A stretch of DNA of 64,000 nt. It comes from Campylobacterales bacterium (lineage in GTDB: Bacteria > Campylobacterota > Campylobacteria > Campylobacterales > Sulfurospirillaceae). Position 1 is the stretch's first letter, and every line of letters begins with the position of its first letter. Below are positions 52,752-61,197 of the stretch, one piece after another. The notes beneath the pieces are model-generated. The model was not told the DNA's origin. It did no database searches and saw only the letters and a list, made by a program, of their open reading frames with translations. The stretch is taken from assembly GCA_016930915.1 (NCBI GenBank), contig JAFGFU010000037.1, positions 1 to 64,000 on the forward strand, read 5' to 3'. The position numbers and the translations under genes were made by a program.

Positions 52752-53614
52752 GAGAATTAAAAATCTTAGCAGTTGTGATTTTCTTCACTGCTGTTGTTTA
52801 TTGGGGTGTTGAGCCATTTGCTCACTCACAAATGCATCCTCATGTTGCCCCTGCAGATTATACCTTTAAAGACTTAGGCGCTTCAGGCAAAACAGGAGAT
52901 GCAACCAAAGGTGCTGAAACTTTTGTAAATGCAGGCTGTACTGGATGCCACTCTCTTAATGTAGCTGATATGCCTGCTCCAATGGATGATGCCTCAGCGT
53001 CTGCTTCTTTTGGAGTCGTTCCACCTGATTTAAGTACAGCAGGTGCTATTTATGATAAAAATTATTTAGTAGAATTGATCAAAAATCCAACCAAAGCACT
53101 CAAAGTAGAGCATAAATTTAATGAAACACGTCCTCATCCAATGATTGCATTTTATGGTACTGGTGGTGATTTGGATCAAGAAGTAGCAGACATTGTGGCG
53201 TATCTTCAAAGCATTGCGCCTAAAAACATTGACGATAAGCAAGTCTATGTTGATGCGTGTCAGAGATGTCATGATATGAAATACGACAAACTCTTAAGCC
53301 CAAGTGACAAAACAGCACTGAGCACTTACATGGGAACATTGCCTCCTGATTTGTCTATTATGATTCGTGCCAAAAGTAAAGAGTATCTTCATACTTTTAT
53401 TAACGATCCACAAAAACAGCTTCCAGGTACGTCTATGCCTCGTGTAGGACTGACACAAAAGGCTGAAGCGCAAGTGATTAATTACATGGAAAAAGTGGGT
53501 GATCGTAAAAAAGCAGAACGTGAAGATTTAGGCTATAGCTTAATCGGTTTTATGGTTCTTTTTACACTCCTTGCGTATCTATGGAAAGTTAAAATCTGGA
53601 GAGAAGTTCACTAA
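52748..53614 (+). CDS. petC: diheme cytochrome c1 subunit of the bc1 complex
   Basis: A 288-residue protein with an N-terminal hydrophobic segment (ILAVVIFFTAVVYWGVEPF), two heme c sites, CTGCH near residue 62 and CQRCH near 176, and a C-terminal membrane helix (LIGFMVLFTLLAYLWKVKIW). Two class I cytochrome domains in place of the ordinary c1 are typical of Campylobacterota bc1 complexes. Likely axial Met residues lie in the segments ending each domain (for instance PGTSMPRVG). It ends the operon; a palindrome copy and a hairpin terminator follow at once. Confidence 0.94.
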   Translation: MRELKILAVVIFFTAVVYWGVEPFAHSQMHPHVAPADYTFKDLGASGKTGDATKGAETFVNAGCTGCHSLNVADMPAPMDDASASASFGVVPPDLSTAGAIYDKNYLVELIKNPTKALKVEHKFNETRPHPMIAFYGTGGDLDQEVADIVAYLQSIAPKNIDDKQVYVDACQRCHDMKYDKLLSPSDKTALSTYMGTLPPDLSIMIRAKSKEYLHTFINDPQKQLPGTSMPRVGLTQKAEAQVINYMEKVGDRKKAEREDLGYSLIGFMVLFTLLAYLWKVKIWREVH

Positions 53615-53620
53615 GAACTT

Positions 53621-53695
53621 CTTTACATGTAAAGCCATTTTACCTCTATTATGGAAGTAAAATGGCTTCTTTTGCTTATAATTTTTACATGTAAG
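53621..53695. terminator. bidirectional terminator between petC and accA, flanked by two palindrome copies
   Basis: Arms AGCCATTTTAC (53633-53643) and GTAAAATGGCT (53657-53667) are a perfect 11-bp stem with a 13-base loop, then TCTTTTGC. It lies between convergent genes. A palindrome copy (53621-53634) touches the left arm, and another (core 53685-53694) lies 17 bases beyond the right arm. Two copies this close together occur nowhere else in the window. The rest of the 133-base spacer shows nothing more. Confidence 0.7.
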
Positions 53696-53747
53696 AATCA
53701 AAAAATAGAAGAGAAAAAAAGAGGAAAGAAACGCTAAAAATCTACTT

Positions 53748-54686
53748 CTAGCGCTCTTCGTAAGCTCCTATGGAGGTAATGCGAACATAGCGTTTATCCA
53801 TACGCTCTTCATCACTTAGCATATCAAGTTCTTCTAAAGATTTTAAAAAATAATCGCCTAAAGCTTTAGCTGCACTCTCTTTGTCACGGTGCGCACCCAC
53901 TAAAGGCTCATCAATAATCGCATCAATCAATTTGAGTTGATAAAGATCCTCTGAGGTGATTTTCATCGCTTTGGTTGCATTTTCCTGCTTACTTGGGTCA
54001 TTCCATAAAATAGCCGCACAACCCTCTGGAGAAATAACAGAAAAAACAGAGTAACGCATCATAGCAACACGATCACTCACACCAATTGCTAAAGCTCCAC
54101 CGCTTCCACCCTCACCAATAACAACAGCAACACTTTTGGTATTTAAACGGCTGAGTTCAAAAAGATTTTTAGCAATCGCTTCACTCTGTCCTCTCTCTTC
54201 AGCTGCAATACCAGGATATGCACCTGGAGTGTCAATTAAGAAGAGAATAGGAAGATTGAATTTTTCTGCCATTTTAGCAATGCGAAGCGCTTTACGATAT
54301 CCCTCAGGATGAGGCATACCAAAATTACGTTTAATTTTATTTTTTGTTCCTCGACCTTTTTGCTCACCGATAACAAGTACTTTACGTGCACCTAAGTAAC
54401 CAATGTAACAAACAATAGCAGCATCATCCGCAAAATTTCTATCGCCATGAATTTCATAGCTATCACGAAGTAATGCCCGAATATAATCCAATGCATAAGG
54501 ACGATCAGGATGTCGTGCCAATTGCAATTTTTGATACTCTGTTAAATTTTTATAGGTCTTAGAAATTTCTTTTTCAAGATTTTTTTCTAAAATTTCAACA
54601 GCATGGATATCACCTTTGATTTTGGCATTAGAGATGTCCTCATCAATCTGCTTGATACCATTTTCAAACTCCAAATAAGTCGCCAC
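53748..54686 (-). CDS. accA: acetyl-CoA carboxylase carboxyltransferase alpha subunit
   Basis: A 312-residue crotonase-fold protein making malonyl-CoA with AccB, AccC and AccD. Seen: N-terminal coiled helix, [30 protein letters not shown]-type segment [78 protein letters not shown] and [13 protein letters not shown] start at 54686 with AAGGAA upstream. It is the last gene of the acpP-fabF-accA unit. Confidence 0.96.
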   Translation of the reverse strand: MATYLEFENGIKQIDEDISNAKIKGDIHAVEILEKNLEKEISKTYKNLTEYQKLQLARHPDRPYALDYIRALLRDSYEIHGDRNFADDAAIVCYIGYLGARKVLVIGEQKGRGTKNKIKRNFGMPHPEGYRKALRIAKMAEKFNLPILFLIDTPGAYPGIAAEERGQSEAIAKNLFELSRLNTKSVAVVIGEGGSGGALAIGVSDRVAMMRYSVFSVISPEGCAAILWNDPSKQENATKAMKITSEDLYQLKLIDAIIDEPLVGAHRDKESAAKALGDYFLKSLEELDMLSDEERMDKRYVRITSIGAYEER

Positions 54687-54696
54687 TTAACGTTCC

Positions 54697-55905
54697 TTAT
54701 ATGCGTTTAAAAATAACAGAACCATTCGTTCCGCCAAAACCAAATGAATTACTCATGATATAATCCGCTTTATATTTTCGAGCCACATTAGGGATATAAT
54801 CCAAATCACAATCAGGGTCTGGATTTTCATAATTAATTGTGGGTGGTAAAATTTCATCACGTATTGCCATAAGGGAAATAACCGCTTCTATAGCACCTGC
54901 CGCACCTAAACAGTGACCAATTTGACCTTTAGTTGAGCTAACTTGAGGAACATTTGCTCCAAATAACTCTTTAATAGCTGCTGTCTCATTTTTATCGTTT
55001 GCGGGTGTACTCGTTCCGTGTGCATTAATATAATCAATTTTTGGACATCCTGCCATTTTGTAAGCTGCTCTCATTGCACGAAGTGGGCCATCTAAACTTG
55101 GAGAAGTAATATGACTTGCATCTCCACTCTCACCAAAACCAACAATTTCACCGTAAATATGAGCACCACGGGCTAGCGCATCTTCATACAATTCTAAAAC
55201 AAGCGCCCCTGCTCCTTCACCCATAATAAATCCATCACGTTCAGCATCAAATGGACGGGAAGCACGGTTGGGTTCATCATTACGTGTAGAAAGTGCTTTC
55301 ATCGCTGCAAAACCACCTACGCCTGCTGCACAAATAGCTGCTTCTGCACCCACAACCAACATCTTATCAGCACCGCCTGTGATAATCGTTTTTGTTGCAT
55401 CACTGATGGCGTGAGTTCCTGCTGCACATGCGGTCACAGAGGAAAGATTCGGACCTTTCAATCCATGCTCAATCGAAACCATACCACCTAACATATTAAT
55501 CAAAGCGGAAGGAATAAAAAAGGGAGAAATTTTACGAGGACCAGCACTATTGACAATGACAGAGTTTTTTTCAATAACAACCAAACCACCAATACCAGAA
55601 GCTGAACTGACACCAAAACTCTCAGCTTCAAAAGCTCCAAATTTAGCATCTGCCATTGCCTCTTTTGCGGCAGCCAATCCCAATTGAATGAAACGATCTG
55701 CTTTTTTGACTTCTTTGGGATTCATTATCGTATTGGGATCAAAATCTGTAATTTCACCAGCGATTTTGACAGTATGCTCGGTTGTGTCAAACGAACTAAT
55801 GCTTTTAATGCCACATTGACCTTCAACGATAGCTTTAAAAGAACTCTCTTTATCCAAACCTAATGAATTAATCATTCCTATGCCGGTAACAACAACTCTT
55901 CTCAA
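54697..55905 (-). CDS. fabF: 3-oxoacyl-[acyl-carrier-protein] synthase II
   Basis: A 402-residue thiolase-fold condensing enzyme elongating fatty acids on ACP. Seen: VVVTGIGMINSLGLDKESSF, VTACAAGTHAISDATKTI with the catalytic Cys, YINAHGTSTPANDKNETAAI (first His), KGQIGHCLGAAGAIEAV (second His), and NSFGFGGTNGS. It starts with TTG at 55905, with AGAGGAT eight bases ahead, a rare start that together with the hairpin in the spacer may keep fabF output below acpP. It lies 74 bases after acpP. Confidence 0.95.
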   Translation of the reverse strand: MRRVVVTGIGMINSLGLDKESSFKAIVEGQCGIKSISSFDTTEHTVKIAGEITDFDPNTIMNPKEVKKADRFIQLGLAAAKEAMADAKFGAFEAESFGVSSASGIGGLVVIEKNSVIVNSAGPRKISPFFIPSALINMLGGMVSIEHGLKGPNLSSVTACAAGTHAISDATKTIITGGADKMLVVGAEAAICAAGVGGFAAMKALSTRNDEPNRASRPFDAERDGFIMGEGAGALVLELYEDALARGAHIYGEIVGFGESGDASHITSPSLDGPLRAMRAAYKMAGCPKIDYINAHGTSTPANDKNETAAIKELFGANVPQVSSTKGQIGHCLGAAGAIEAVISLMAIRDEILPPTINYENPDPDCDLDYIPNVARKYKADYIMSNSFGFGGTNGSVIFKRI

Positions 55906-55945
55906 ATTTTTATCCTCTTTTGTAATCTTGTGTGGGAATGGGGAG

Positions 55946-55962
55946 AACCCGCAAAGCGGGTT
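55946..55962 (-). terminator. hairpin between acpP and fabF (attenuator or 3'-end stabiliser)
   Basis: Arms AACCCGC and GCGGGTT form a perfect 7-bp GC-rich stem around a three-base loop. On the minus strand no T run follows, so full termination is unlikely. GC content is far above the surroundings. It may stop part of the transcripts or protect the acpP message, giving more acpP than fabF; this is inference. Confidence 0.5.
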
Positions 55963-55979
55963 GTATATTTACTATAAAA

Positions 55980-56210
55980 TTATTTGTGTGCTTCAATGTA
56001 AGACATAGCATCATTTACAGTGACGATTTTCTCAGCATCAGTGTCTGGAATTTCAATGTCAAATTTCTCTTCAAGCGCCATAACGAGTTCAACTACGTCA
56101 AGTGAGTCAGCACCCAAATCTTCTACGAATTTTGAATCTTCTTTTACCTCGTCAGGATTAACATTCAATTGTTCAACAACAACCGCTTTTACATCATCAA
56201 ATAGTGCCAT
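55980..56210 (-). CDS. acpP: acyl carrier protein
   Basis: A 76-residue acidic protein carrying the fatty acid chain on phosphopantetheine. Seen: the attachment site [20 protein letters not shown] with the Ser in DSL, and a very acidic helix pattern throughout. A strong AAGGAG ribosome site precedes the ATG. It lies between fabG and fabF, the common order in bacteria. Confidence 0.97.
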   Translation of the reverse strand: MALFDDVKAVVVEQLNVNPDEVKEDSKFVEDLGADSLDVVELVMALEEKFDIEIPDTDAEKIVTVNDAMSYIEAHK

Positions 56211-56287
56211 TTAATAGCTCCTTTAAAAAATTTTCACCATTTTATCAAAAAAACCTTTAATTTGAATTTTGTACGCCAAAACTCCCT

Positions 56288-57031
56288 TTACATGTACATT
56301 CCGCCATTCACTTTTAAAACCTCTCCTGTGATATACGTTGAGCTATCACTGAGTAAAAAAGCAACCGCTTCTGCAATATCTTTAGGACTTCCAAAACGCT
56401 TCAGTGGGATTTTTGAAGTGTAGCTCTCTTTAATTTCCTCACTTAATTTGTCCGTCATCTCTGTTGCTATAAATCCAGGGGTTACGGTATTGAAACGCAC
56501 ATCTCTTGCACTTCCCTCAAGCGCAAAACTTTTACTCATCGCAATCAAACCACCTTTACTTGCGCTGTAATTGACTTGACCCGCATTGCCTGTCTCTCCC
56601 ACAATGGAAGCAATATTAACAACAGCACCAAAGCGTTTCTTACTCATCACTTTGAGTGCTTCACGGCATCCAATAAATGCAGACGTTAGGTTAATGTCAA
56701 TAACAGAAGTAAAATCCTCTTTTTTCATACGAATCGCTAGTTTATCATTGGTAATGCCTGCATTATTGACCAAATAAGAGAGTTCGCCATCACTATCCAC
56801 AATCGTTTTAATGCCCTCAACAAACGCTTCTTCATCGGCAACATCAAATCCAATCACTGCTGCTACACCGCCATTAGCCTCAATCTCCGCTTTAATGGCA
56901 TCGGCTGCTTCAGGACGAGAACGGTAATTCACCCACACTTTAAGACCATAACCTGCTAATGTTAGCGCTATCTCTTTACCAATACCGCTCGCCGCACCTG
57001 TGACTAAAACATTTTTTCCACTAAATTTCAT
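56288..57031 (-). CDS. fabG: 3-oxoacyl-[acyl-carrier-protein] reductase
   Basis: A 247-residue SDR reducing 3-ketoacyl-ACP. Seen: VLVTGAASGIGKEIALTLAG (residues 6-25), LVNNAGITNDKLAIRM, VVNIASIVGETGNAGQVNYS then catalytic YSASKGG, TVTPGFIATEMTDKL, and YITGEVLKVNGGMYM at the end. The usual FabG ends GGMYM, and here those last codons plus stop (TACATGTAA) are a one-mismatch copy of the palindrome, so its third reading frame is used as a natural stop. Another full copy lies 12 bases upstream of the start, next to AAGGAA. Confidence 0.96.
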   Translation of the reverse strand: MKFSGKNVLVTGAASGIGKEIALTLAGYGLKVWVNYRSRPEAADAIKAEIEANGGVAAVIGFDVADEEAFVEGIKTIVDSDGELSYLVNNAGITNDKLAIRMKKEDFTSVIDINLTSAFIGCREALKVMSKKRFGAVVNIASIVGETGNAGQVNYSASKGGLIAMSKSFALEGSARDVRFNTVTPGFIATEMTDKLSEEIKESYTSKIPLKRFGSPKDIAEAVAFLLSDSSTYITGEVLKVNGGMYM

Positions 57032-57073
57032 TGTTTTCCTTTTTACATGTAATGTATTTTTTCACGCCAAAAA

Positions 57074-57133
57074 AGCAAAGCTCTTTTGACTACGCTGCGC
57101 TATGCACTAAAGCTTGGCTCTTACGAGCCAGAG
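57074..57133. repeat. copy of the dispersed intergenic repeat, overlapping the gpmI end
   Basis: The stretch GCAAAGCTC ... CTACGCTGCG ... GCACTAAAGCTTGG, ending in a hairpin TGGCTC-TTAC-GAGCCA (57115-57130), matches the unit at 35117-35175 at most positions. The hairpin spans the gpmI stop codon (57121-57123), so the last residues of GpmI are encoded within the repeat. Confidence 0.6.
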
Positions 57134-58620
57134 AATTCGACTAAGGGTTGATCCATCTCTTTAGGAATGGGCAGCCCCATCAATTTAAGCACCGTGGGAG
57201 CAATATGATTAAGCCCACCTTTCTCCACTTTTGTCACACGCTTATCCCAAACAAAACCATACACATCAAATGTGGTATGGTTGGTCAATGTTTTCTCTTC
57301 ACAATCAAACATCTGCTCACAATTTCCATGGTCACTCGTAAGCACAATAGAATAATTCGCCACTTTGGCTTTTTCAAACAGCCGCCCAAGCTCTGCATCC
57401 ACGGCTTCCACCGCTTTAATGCCTGCTTCCAAACTTCCCGTATGCCCAACCATATCGCCATTGGCAAAATTCACGACAATAAAATCATACGCCTCATCCA
57501 TCGCTTTTAAAACCGCATCGCCCACGGCATGGGCACTCATTTCGGGTTGTAAATCATAGGTTTTTACTTTAGGACTGGGTACTAAAAGCCTTGTTTCACC
57601 TACTTTTGGCTCTTCCACACCGCCATTGAAAAAGAAAGTCACGTGTGCGTATTTTTCTGTTTCTGCGGTATGAAACTGAGAAAACCCAGCATCGGCAATC
57701 ACATCGCTTAGCGTATGTTGAGGCGTATCGGCTTCAAACATTATAGGAAAAGGATAGCTACTATCGTACTCTGTCATCGTAATGCACGTAATGCCATTGA
57801 GGGTACGAGCAAATTCGCCAAACTCCTCAAAGCCAATCGCACGAGAGAGTTCCCGCATTCTATCGTTTCTAAAATTGGCAAAAATGACTCCATCATCGCT
57901 TTGCATTCCACTATACGCTTCAAATGCTACAGGCTCAATAAACTCATCGGTGACACCTTTATCATACATGCTTTGCATATACGCTTTTACATGTAACGCT
58001 GTTTTAGGCTCTGCATCGACCATCGCACGGTACCCTTGCTCAACCCTTTCCCAGCGATTATCCCTGTCCATACTAAAAAAACGTCCTGAAAGTGAGGCAA
58101 TCTGAATATTTTCATTGCATACTGTTTGAAGCTCTTCTAAAAATTTCATTCCAGAAATCGGAGAGACATCTCGTCCATCGGTGATAATATGGAAAAAAAC
58201 TTTTTTTCCACTCAGCTCGCTAATGCGTGCTAATGCAATCATATGATCAATATGCGAATGCACACCTCCATCACTGACAAGCCCAACAATATGAATAGAA
58301 CCTTTTACATGTAAAAGCTCTTGAAGCGCTTTATTTTTTGCTAAAGAGCCGTCTTGTGCCGCCAGTGAAATTTTGACCAAATTTTGGTACAAAATACGTC
58401 CACTGCCTATACACATATGTCCTACTTCACTGTTGCCCATCTGTCCATCGGGTAAGCCTACACTCAGCCCTGAGGTTTGAATTAAAGCGTAAGGAACACT
58501 TTGAAACAATCTCTCATACGTTGGTTTCTTTGCCTGTGCAAACGCATTTGCCACCTCACTGGCATTGTGACCAATACCATCGGTAATAATCAGTAAGGTT
58601 TTTTGAATCTCTGGTTTCAA
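57121..58620 (-). CDS. gpmI: 2,3-bisphosphoglycerate-independent phosphoglycerate mutase
   Basis: A 499-residue Mn-dependent mutase of glycolysis and gluconeogenesis. Seen: LLIITDGIGHNAS at the start, QMGNSEVGHMCIGSGR with the catalytic Ser, HIVGLVSDGGVHSHIDHMIA, HIITDGRDVSP, SLSGRFFSMDRDNRWERVEQ, FRNDRMRELSRA, FFFNGGVEEP, VVNFANGDMVGHTGSLEAGI and VLTSDHGNCEQM. Start is TTG 58620 with AAAGGG ahead. The C-terminus (LVEFSGS) reads into a dispersed repeat. Palindrome copies at 57987 (ALHVKAY) and 58305 (LLHVKGS). Confidence 0.95.
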   Translation of the reverse strand: MKPEIQKTLLIITDGIGHNASEVANAFAQAKKPTYERLFQSVPYALIQTSGLSVGLPDGQMGNSEVGHMCIGSGRILYQNLVKISLAAQDGSLAKNKALQELLHVKGSIHIVGLVSDGGVHSHIDHMIALARISELSGKKVFFHIITDGRDVSPISGMKFLEELQTVCNENIQIASLSGRFFSMDRDNRWERVEQGYRAMVDAEPKTALHVKAYMQSMYDKGVTDEFIEPVAFEAYSGMQSDDGVIFANFRNDRMRELSRAIGFEEFGEFARTLNGITCITMTEYDSSYPFPIMFEADTPQHTLSDVIADAGFSQFHTAETEKYAHVTFFFNGGVEEPKVGETRLLVPSPKVKTYDLQPEMSAHAVGDAVLKAMDEAYDFIVVNFANGDMVGHTGSLEAGIKAVEAVDAELGRLFEKAKVANYSIVLTSDHGNCEQMFDCEEKTLTNHTTFDVYGFVWDKRVTKVEKGGLNHIAPTVLKLMGLPIPKEMDQPLVEFSGS

Positions 58621-58699
58621 ATCGTACCCTTTGTTATCAGCTTATAAGCAATATATTACTAAAATGTTGCTTTTATAAAAATATATGGAAGTCCCCTTT

Positions 58700-59764
58700 A
58701 TGCTGTACGCTCTTTACAAACTCACCTCAATCAATCTCTTTCAGTACATTACGGTTCGTGCAGGAATTGCTTTTTTCTTAGCCTTTATTTTCACCGTTTA
58801 TCTTATGCCAAAGTTTATCAAATGGGCAAAAGCACGCAATGCCAACCAACCTATTTATGCCCTTGCCCCACAAACACATCAACAAAAAGGAAAAACGCCT
58901 ACCATGGGAGGTATTGTCTTTTTGTGTGCAGCGACCCTTGCTGTGCTTTTGTGCGCTCGAATGAATAACATATTTGTCATCTCTTCACTCACGTGTATCT
59001 TACTCTTTGGGCTGATTGGTATGAAAGATGACCTCTCTAAAATTTTAGGTAAAAGCAACACCGCAGGGCTAACCCCAAGGGCAAAACTGATGTTCCAAAT
59101 TCTTGCCTCATCTGTTGTCGCATGGATTTTATACCAAAATGTTGATTTAGACACCACGTTTTTTATCCCTTTTTACAAATACCCTCTTTTTGATATGCAT
59201 CTTTTAGCGCTAGGTTTTTGGGTATTGGTGATGATTTCTTCAAGTAATGCTGTCAATCTTACCGATGGGTTAGATGGGCTAGCAACCGTACCTTCCATTT
59301 TATCTATTCTCTCTTTGGCTGTGTTTGTTTATGTGGGCGGTAACGCTTTTTTAAGCAGCTATTTACTCCTTCCAAAAGTAGGAGGCAGTGGCGAAGTGGT
59401 CATTGTTGCAACCGCAGTTATGGGCTCATTGGTGGGCTTTTTATGGTTTAACTGCTACCCAGCAGAAGTGTTTATGGGCGATAGTGGAAGCCTCAGCGTG
59501 GGTGCGTTTATTGGGTATATGGCGATTATTTCGAAAAATGAAATTTTACTGATTTTGATTGGGTTTGTATTTGTTTTAGAAACCGTTTCGGTTATTTTAC
59601 AGGTGGGAAGTTACAAGACACGTAAAAAACGTATCTTCCTGATGGCGCCAATTCATCACCATTTTGAGGTGAAAGGTTGGCCAGAAAACAAGATTATCGT
59701 GAGATTTTGGATTATTGCTCTCATGTCAAATCTTTTAGCACTTACGGCATTGAAAATACGATGA
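58700..59764 (+). CDS. mraY: phospho-N-acetylmuramoyl-pentapeptide-transferase
   Basis: A 354-residue membrane enzyme making lipid I from UDP-MurNAc-pentapeptide. Seen: about ten hydrophobic helices, [32 protein letters not shown] with the Asp-Asp pair, [40 protein letters not shown] and [23 protein letters not shown] 58700 has GGAAG nine bases upstream and matches the family start; an ATG five codons earlier is not preceded by a ribosome site. It overlaps murD by four bases (ATGA). Confidence 0.95.
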   Translation: MLYALYKLTSINLFQYITVRAGIAFFLAFIFTVYLMPKFIKWAKARNANQPIYALAPQTHQQKGKTPTMGGIVFLCAATLAVLLCARMNNIFVISSLTCILLFGLIGMKDDLSKILGKSNTAGLTPRAKLMFQILASSVVAWILYQNVDLDTTFFIPFYKYPLFDMHLLALGFWVLVMISSSNAVNLTDGLDGLATVPSILSILSLAVFVYVGGNAFLSSYLLLPKVGGSGEVVIVATAVMGSLVGFLWFNCYPAEVFMGDSGSLSVGAFIGYMAIISKNEILLILIGFVFVLETVSVILQVGSYKTRKKRIFLMAPIHHHFEVKGWPENKIIVRFWIIALMSNLLALTALKIR

Positions 59765-60954
59765 TAACACTTTTTGGACACGGAAAAACAACCAAAGCAA
59801 TTGCAAAACGCTATGCAGGAAACTGCCAAATTTTTGATGATGCCTTTACATGTAAAGGTGAAGATGAACACGGAAACCTCTTGCTTCCACCCTCTTTTTT
59901 TGAGCCTGAAAAAAGCAGTGTAGAGATTCCAAGTCCAGGATTCCCCGCAGAACACCCTCTCATTCAAAAAGCCCTTCATGTCACCAGTGAATATGACTTT
60001 TTTAAAGAGGCGATGCCTTTTAGCATTTGGATTAGCGGAACCAATGGGAAAACCACCACCACACAAATGTGCCAATTTCTCTTAGAAAAACAAGGCGCAG
60101 TTGCGGGTGGAAATATTGGTACACCCTTAGCAGAATTAGATGAAAAAGCCCCGATTTGGGTTTTAGAGACCAGCTCGTTTACCTTTCACTACACCAAAGT
60201 CACCGCACCTGATATTTATCTGCTTTTACCCATTAAGCCTGACCATCTTACATGGCATGGAAGCATGGAAGCCTACACCGATGCCAAACTTTCTCCTTTG
60301 GCTCGTATGCGTGAGGGAAGTGTGGCAATTTTGCCAAAAGCATACGCCAACGTGAAAACCCTAGCGCATGTTATTACCTATGAAAATGAACATGATTTGT
60401 GTGAAACGATGGGGATTGATATTTCAAAAGTCAATTTCAAAACACCGTTCTTACTTGATGCGGTACTTGCTATGAGTGCTCAAAAAATTCTTTTAGATAC
60501 GATTGATTATGAACGGATTAATACCTTTAAAATCGACCACTATAAAATTGAAGAGTTCCACGATAAACAAGGACGTCTATGGGTCGATGACTCAAAGGGA
60601 ACCAATGTGGATGCAACCATCGAAGCGCTCAAACGCTATCAAAATGAAGAAATTTTACTGGTTTTAGGCGGGGATGATAAAGGGGTCGATTTACAAGAGC
60701 TTTTTGACTTCATGAAACCTTTACATGTAAAGATATTTGCCATTGGCACGAACACCGAGCGCCTTGCCACGTTTGCCCAGAAAGAAGGACTTTGGCTTTC
60801 AAAATGCTTTGTACTTGAAGAGGCAATGAAGCAGATTCACGCACTCCACACAAGCAAAAGTGTTGCCTTGCTCTCTCCAGCAGCAGCGAGCCTAGATCAG
60901 TTCAAATCCTACGCTCACCGAGGCGATTTATTTAAGGCTTTGGCTCTCTCTTGA
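59761..60954 (+). CDS. murD: UDP-N-acetylmuramoylalanine--D-glutamate ligase
   Basis: A 397-residue Mur ligase. Seen: [23 protein letters not shown] loop [51 protein letters not shown], the short C-terminal domain with [35 protein letters not shown] and [20 protein letters not shown]. Shorter than the E. coli enzyme (about 440), as usual for Campylobacter. ATG 59761 overlaps mraY. Palindromes at 59846 (extended 16-bp CCTTTACATGTAAAGG, AFTCKGE) and 60721 (PLHVKIF). Confidence 0.93.
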   Translation: MITLFGHGKTTKAIAKRYAGNCQIFDDAFTCKGEDEHGNLLLPPSFFEPEKSSVEIPSPGFPAEHPLIQKALHVTSEYDFFKEAMPFSIWISGTNGKTTTTQMCQFLLEKQGAVAGGNIGTPLAELDEKAPIWVLETSSFTFHYTKVTAPDIYLLLPIKPDHLTWHGSMEAYTDAKLSPLARMREGSVAILPKAYANVKTLAHVITYENEHDLCETMGIDISKVNFKTPFLLDAVLAMSAQKILLDTIDYERINTFKIDHYKIEEFHDKQGRLWVDDSKGTNVDATIEALKRYQNEEILLVLGGDDKGVDLQELFDFMKPLHVKIFAIGTNTERLATFAQKEGLWLSKCFVLEEAMKQIHALHTSKSVALLSPAAASLDQFKSYAHRGDLFKALALS

Positions 60955-60982
60955 GCCTAAGCTACTCTTAAAGTTTTTAAGC

Positions 60983-60988
60983 TATAAT
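60983..60988 (+). promoter_or_regulatory. -10 element of the tRNA-Phe gene
   Basis: TATAAT after TTTTTAAGC, 20 bases before the tRNA 5' end; AAAG-rich sequence 20 bases further up could serve as -35. Confidence 0.55.
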
Positions 60989-61007
60989 TTCAACTCTTCA
61001 AAAGTGT

Positions 61008-61083
61008 GGCTGGATAGCTCAGTCGGTAGAGCAGGAGACTGAAAATCTCCGTGTCGGCGGTTCGATTCCGTCTCCAGCCACCA
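61008..61083 (+). tRNA. tRNA-Phe (GAA)
   Basis: A 76-base cloverleaf. Acceptor GGCTGGA pairs with TCCAGCC, then discriminator A and an encoded CCA. The D arm reads TAGCTCAGTCGGTAGAGCA, the anticodon stem GGAGA/TCTCC holds the loop CTGAAAA with anticodon GAA, and the T arm has GGCGG-TTCGATT-CCGTC. All stems are fully paired. It stands alone between murD and the glycan locus, a position that may suit integration of mobile DNA; no repeat of its 3' end was noticed in the window. Confidence 0.97.
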
Positions 61084-61197
61084 CCTCTTTTAAAATTCCC
61101 TATTTTAGGTACTTTCAGCGTTTAAGTTTTCTTTAGGTGTCTTTTTTAGTCAAAAATCATCAATAAATAGTTTTTATTCATTATTAGTTTAACTACG

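Noticed and set aside
61084-61197. Integrated element next to tRNA-Phe
   Set aside because: No integrase, no second copy of the tRNA 3' end noticed, and the following genes are ordinary glycan genes.
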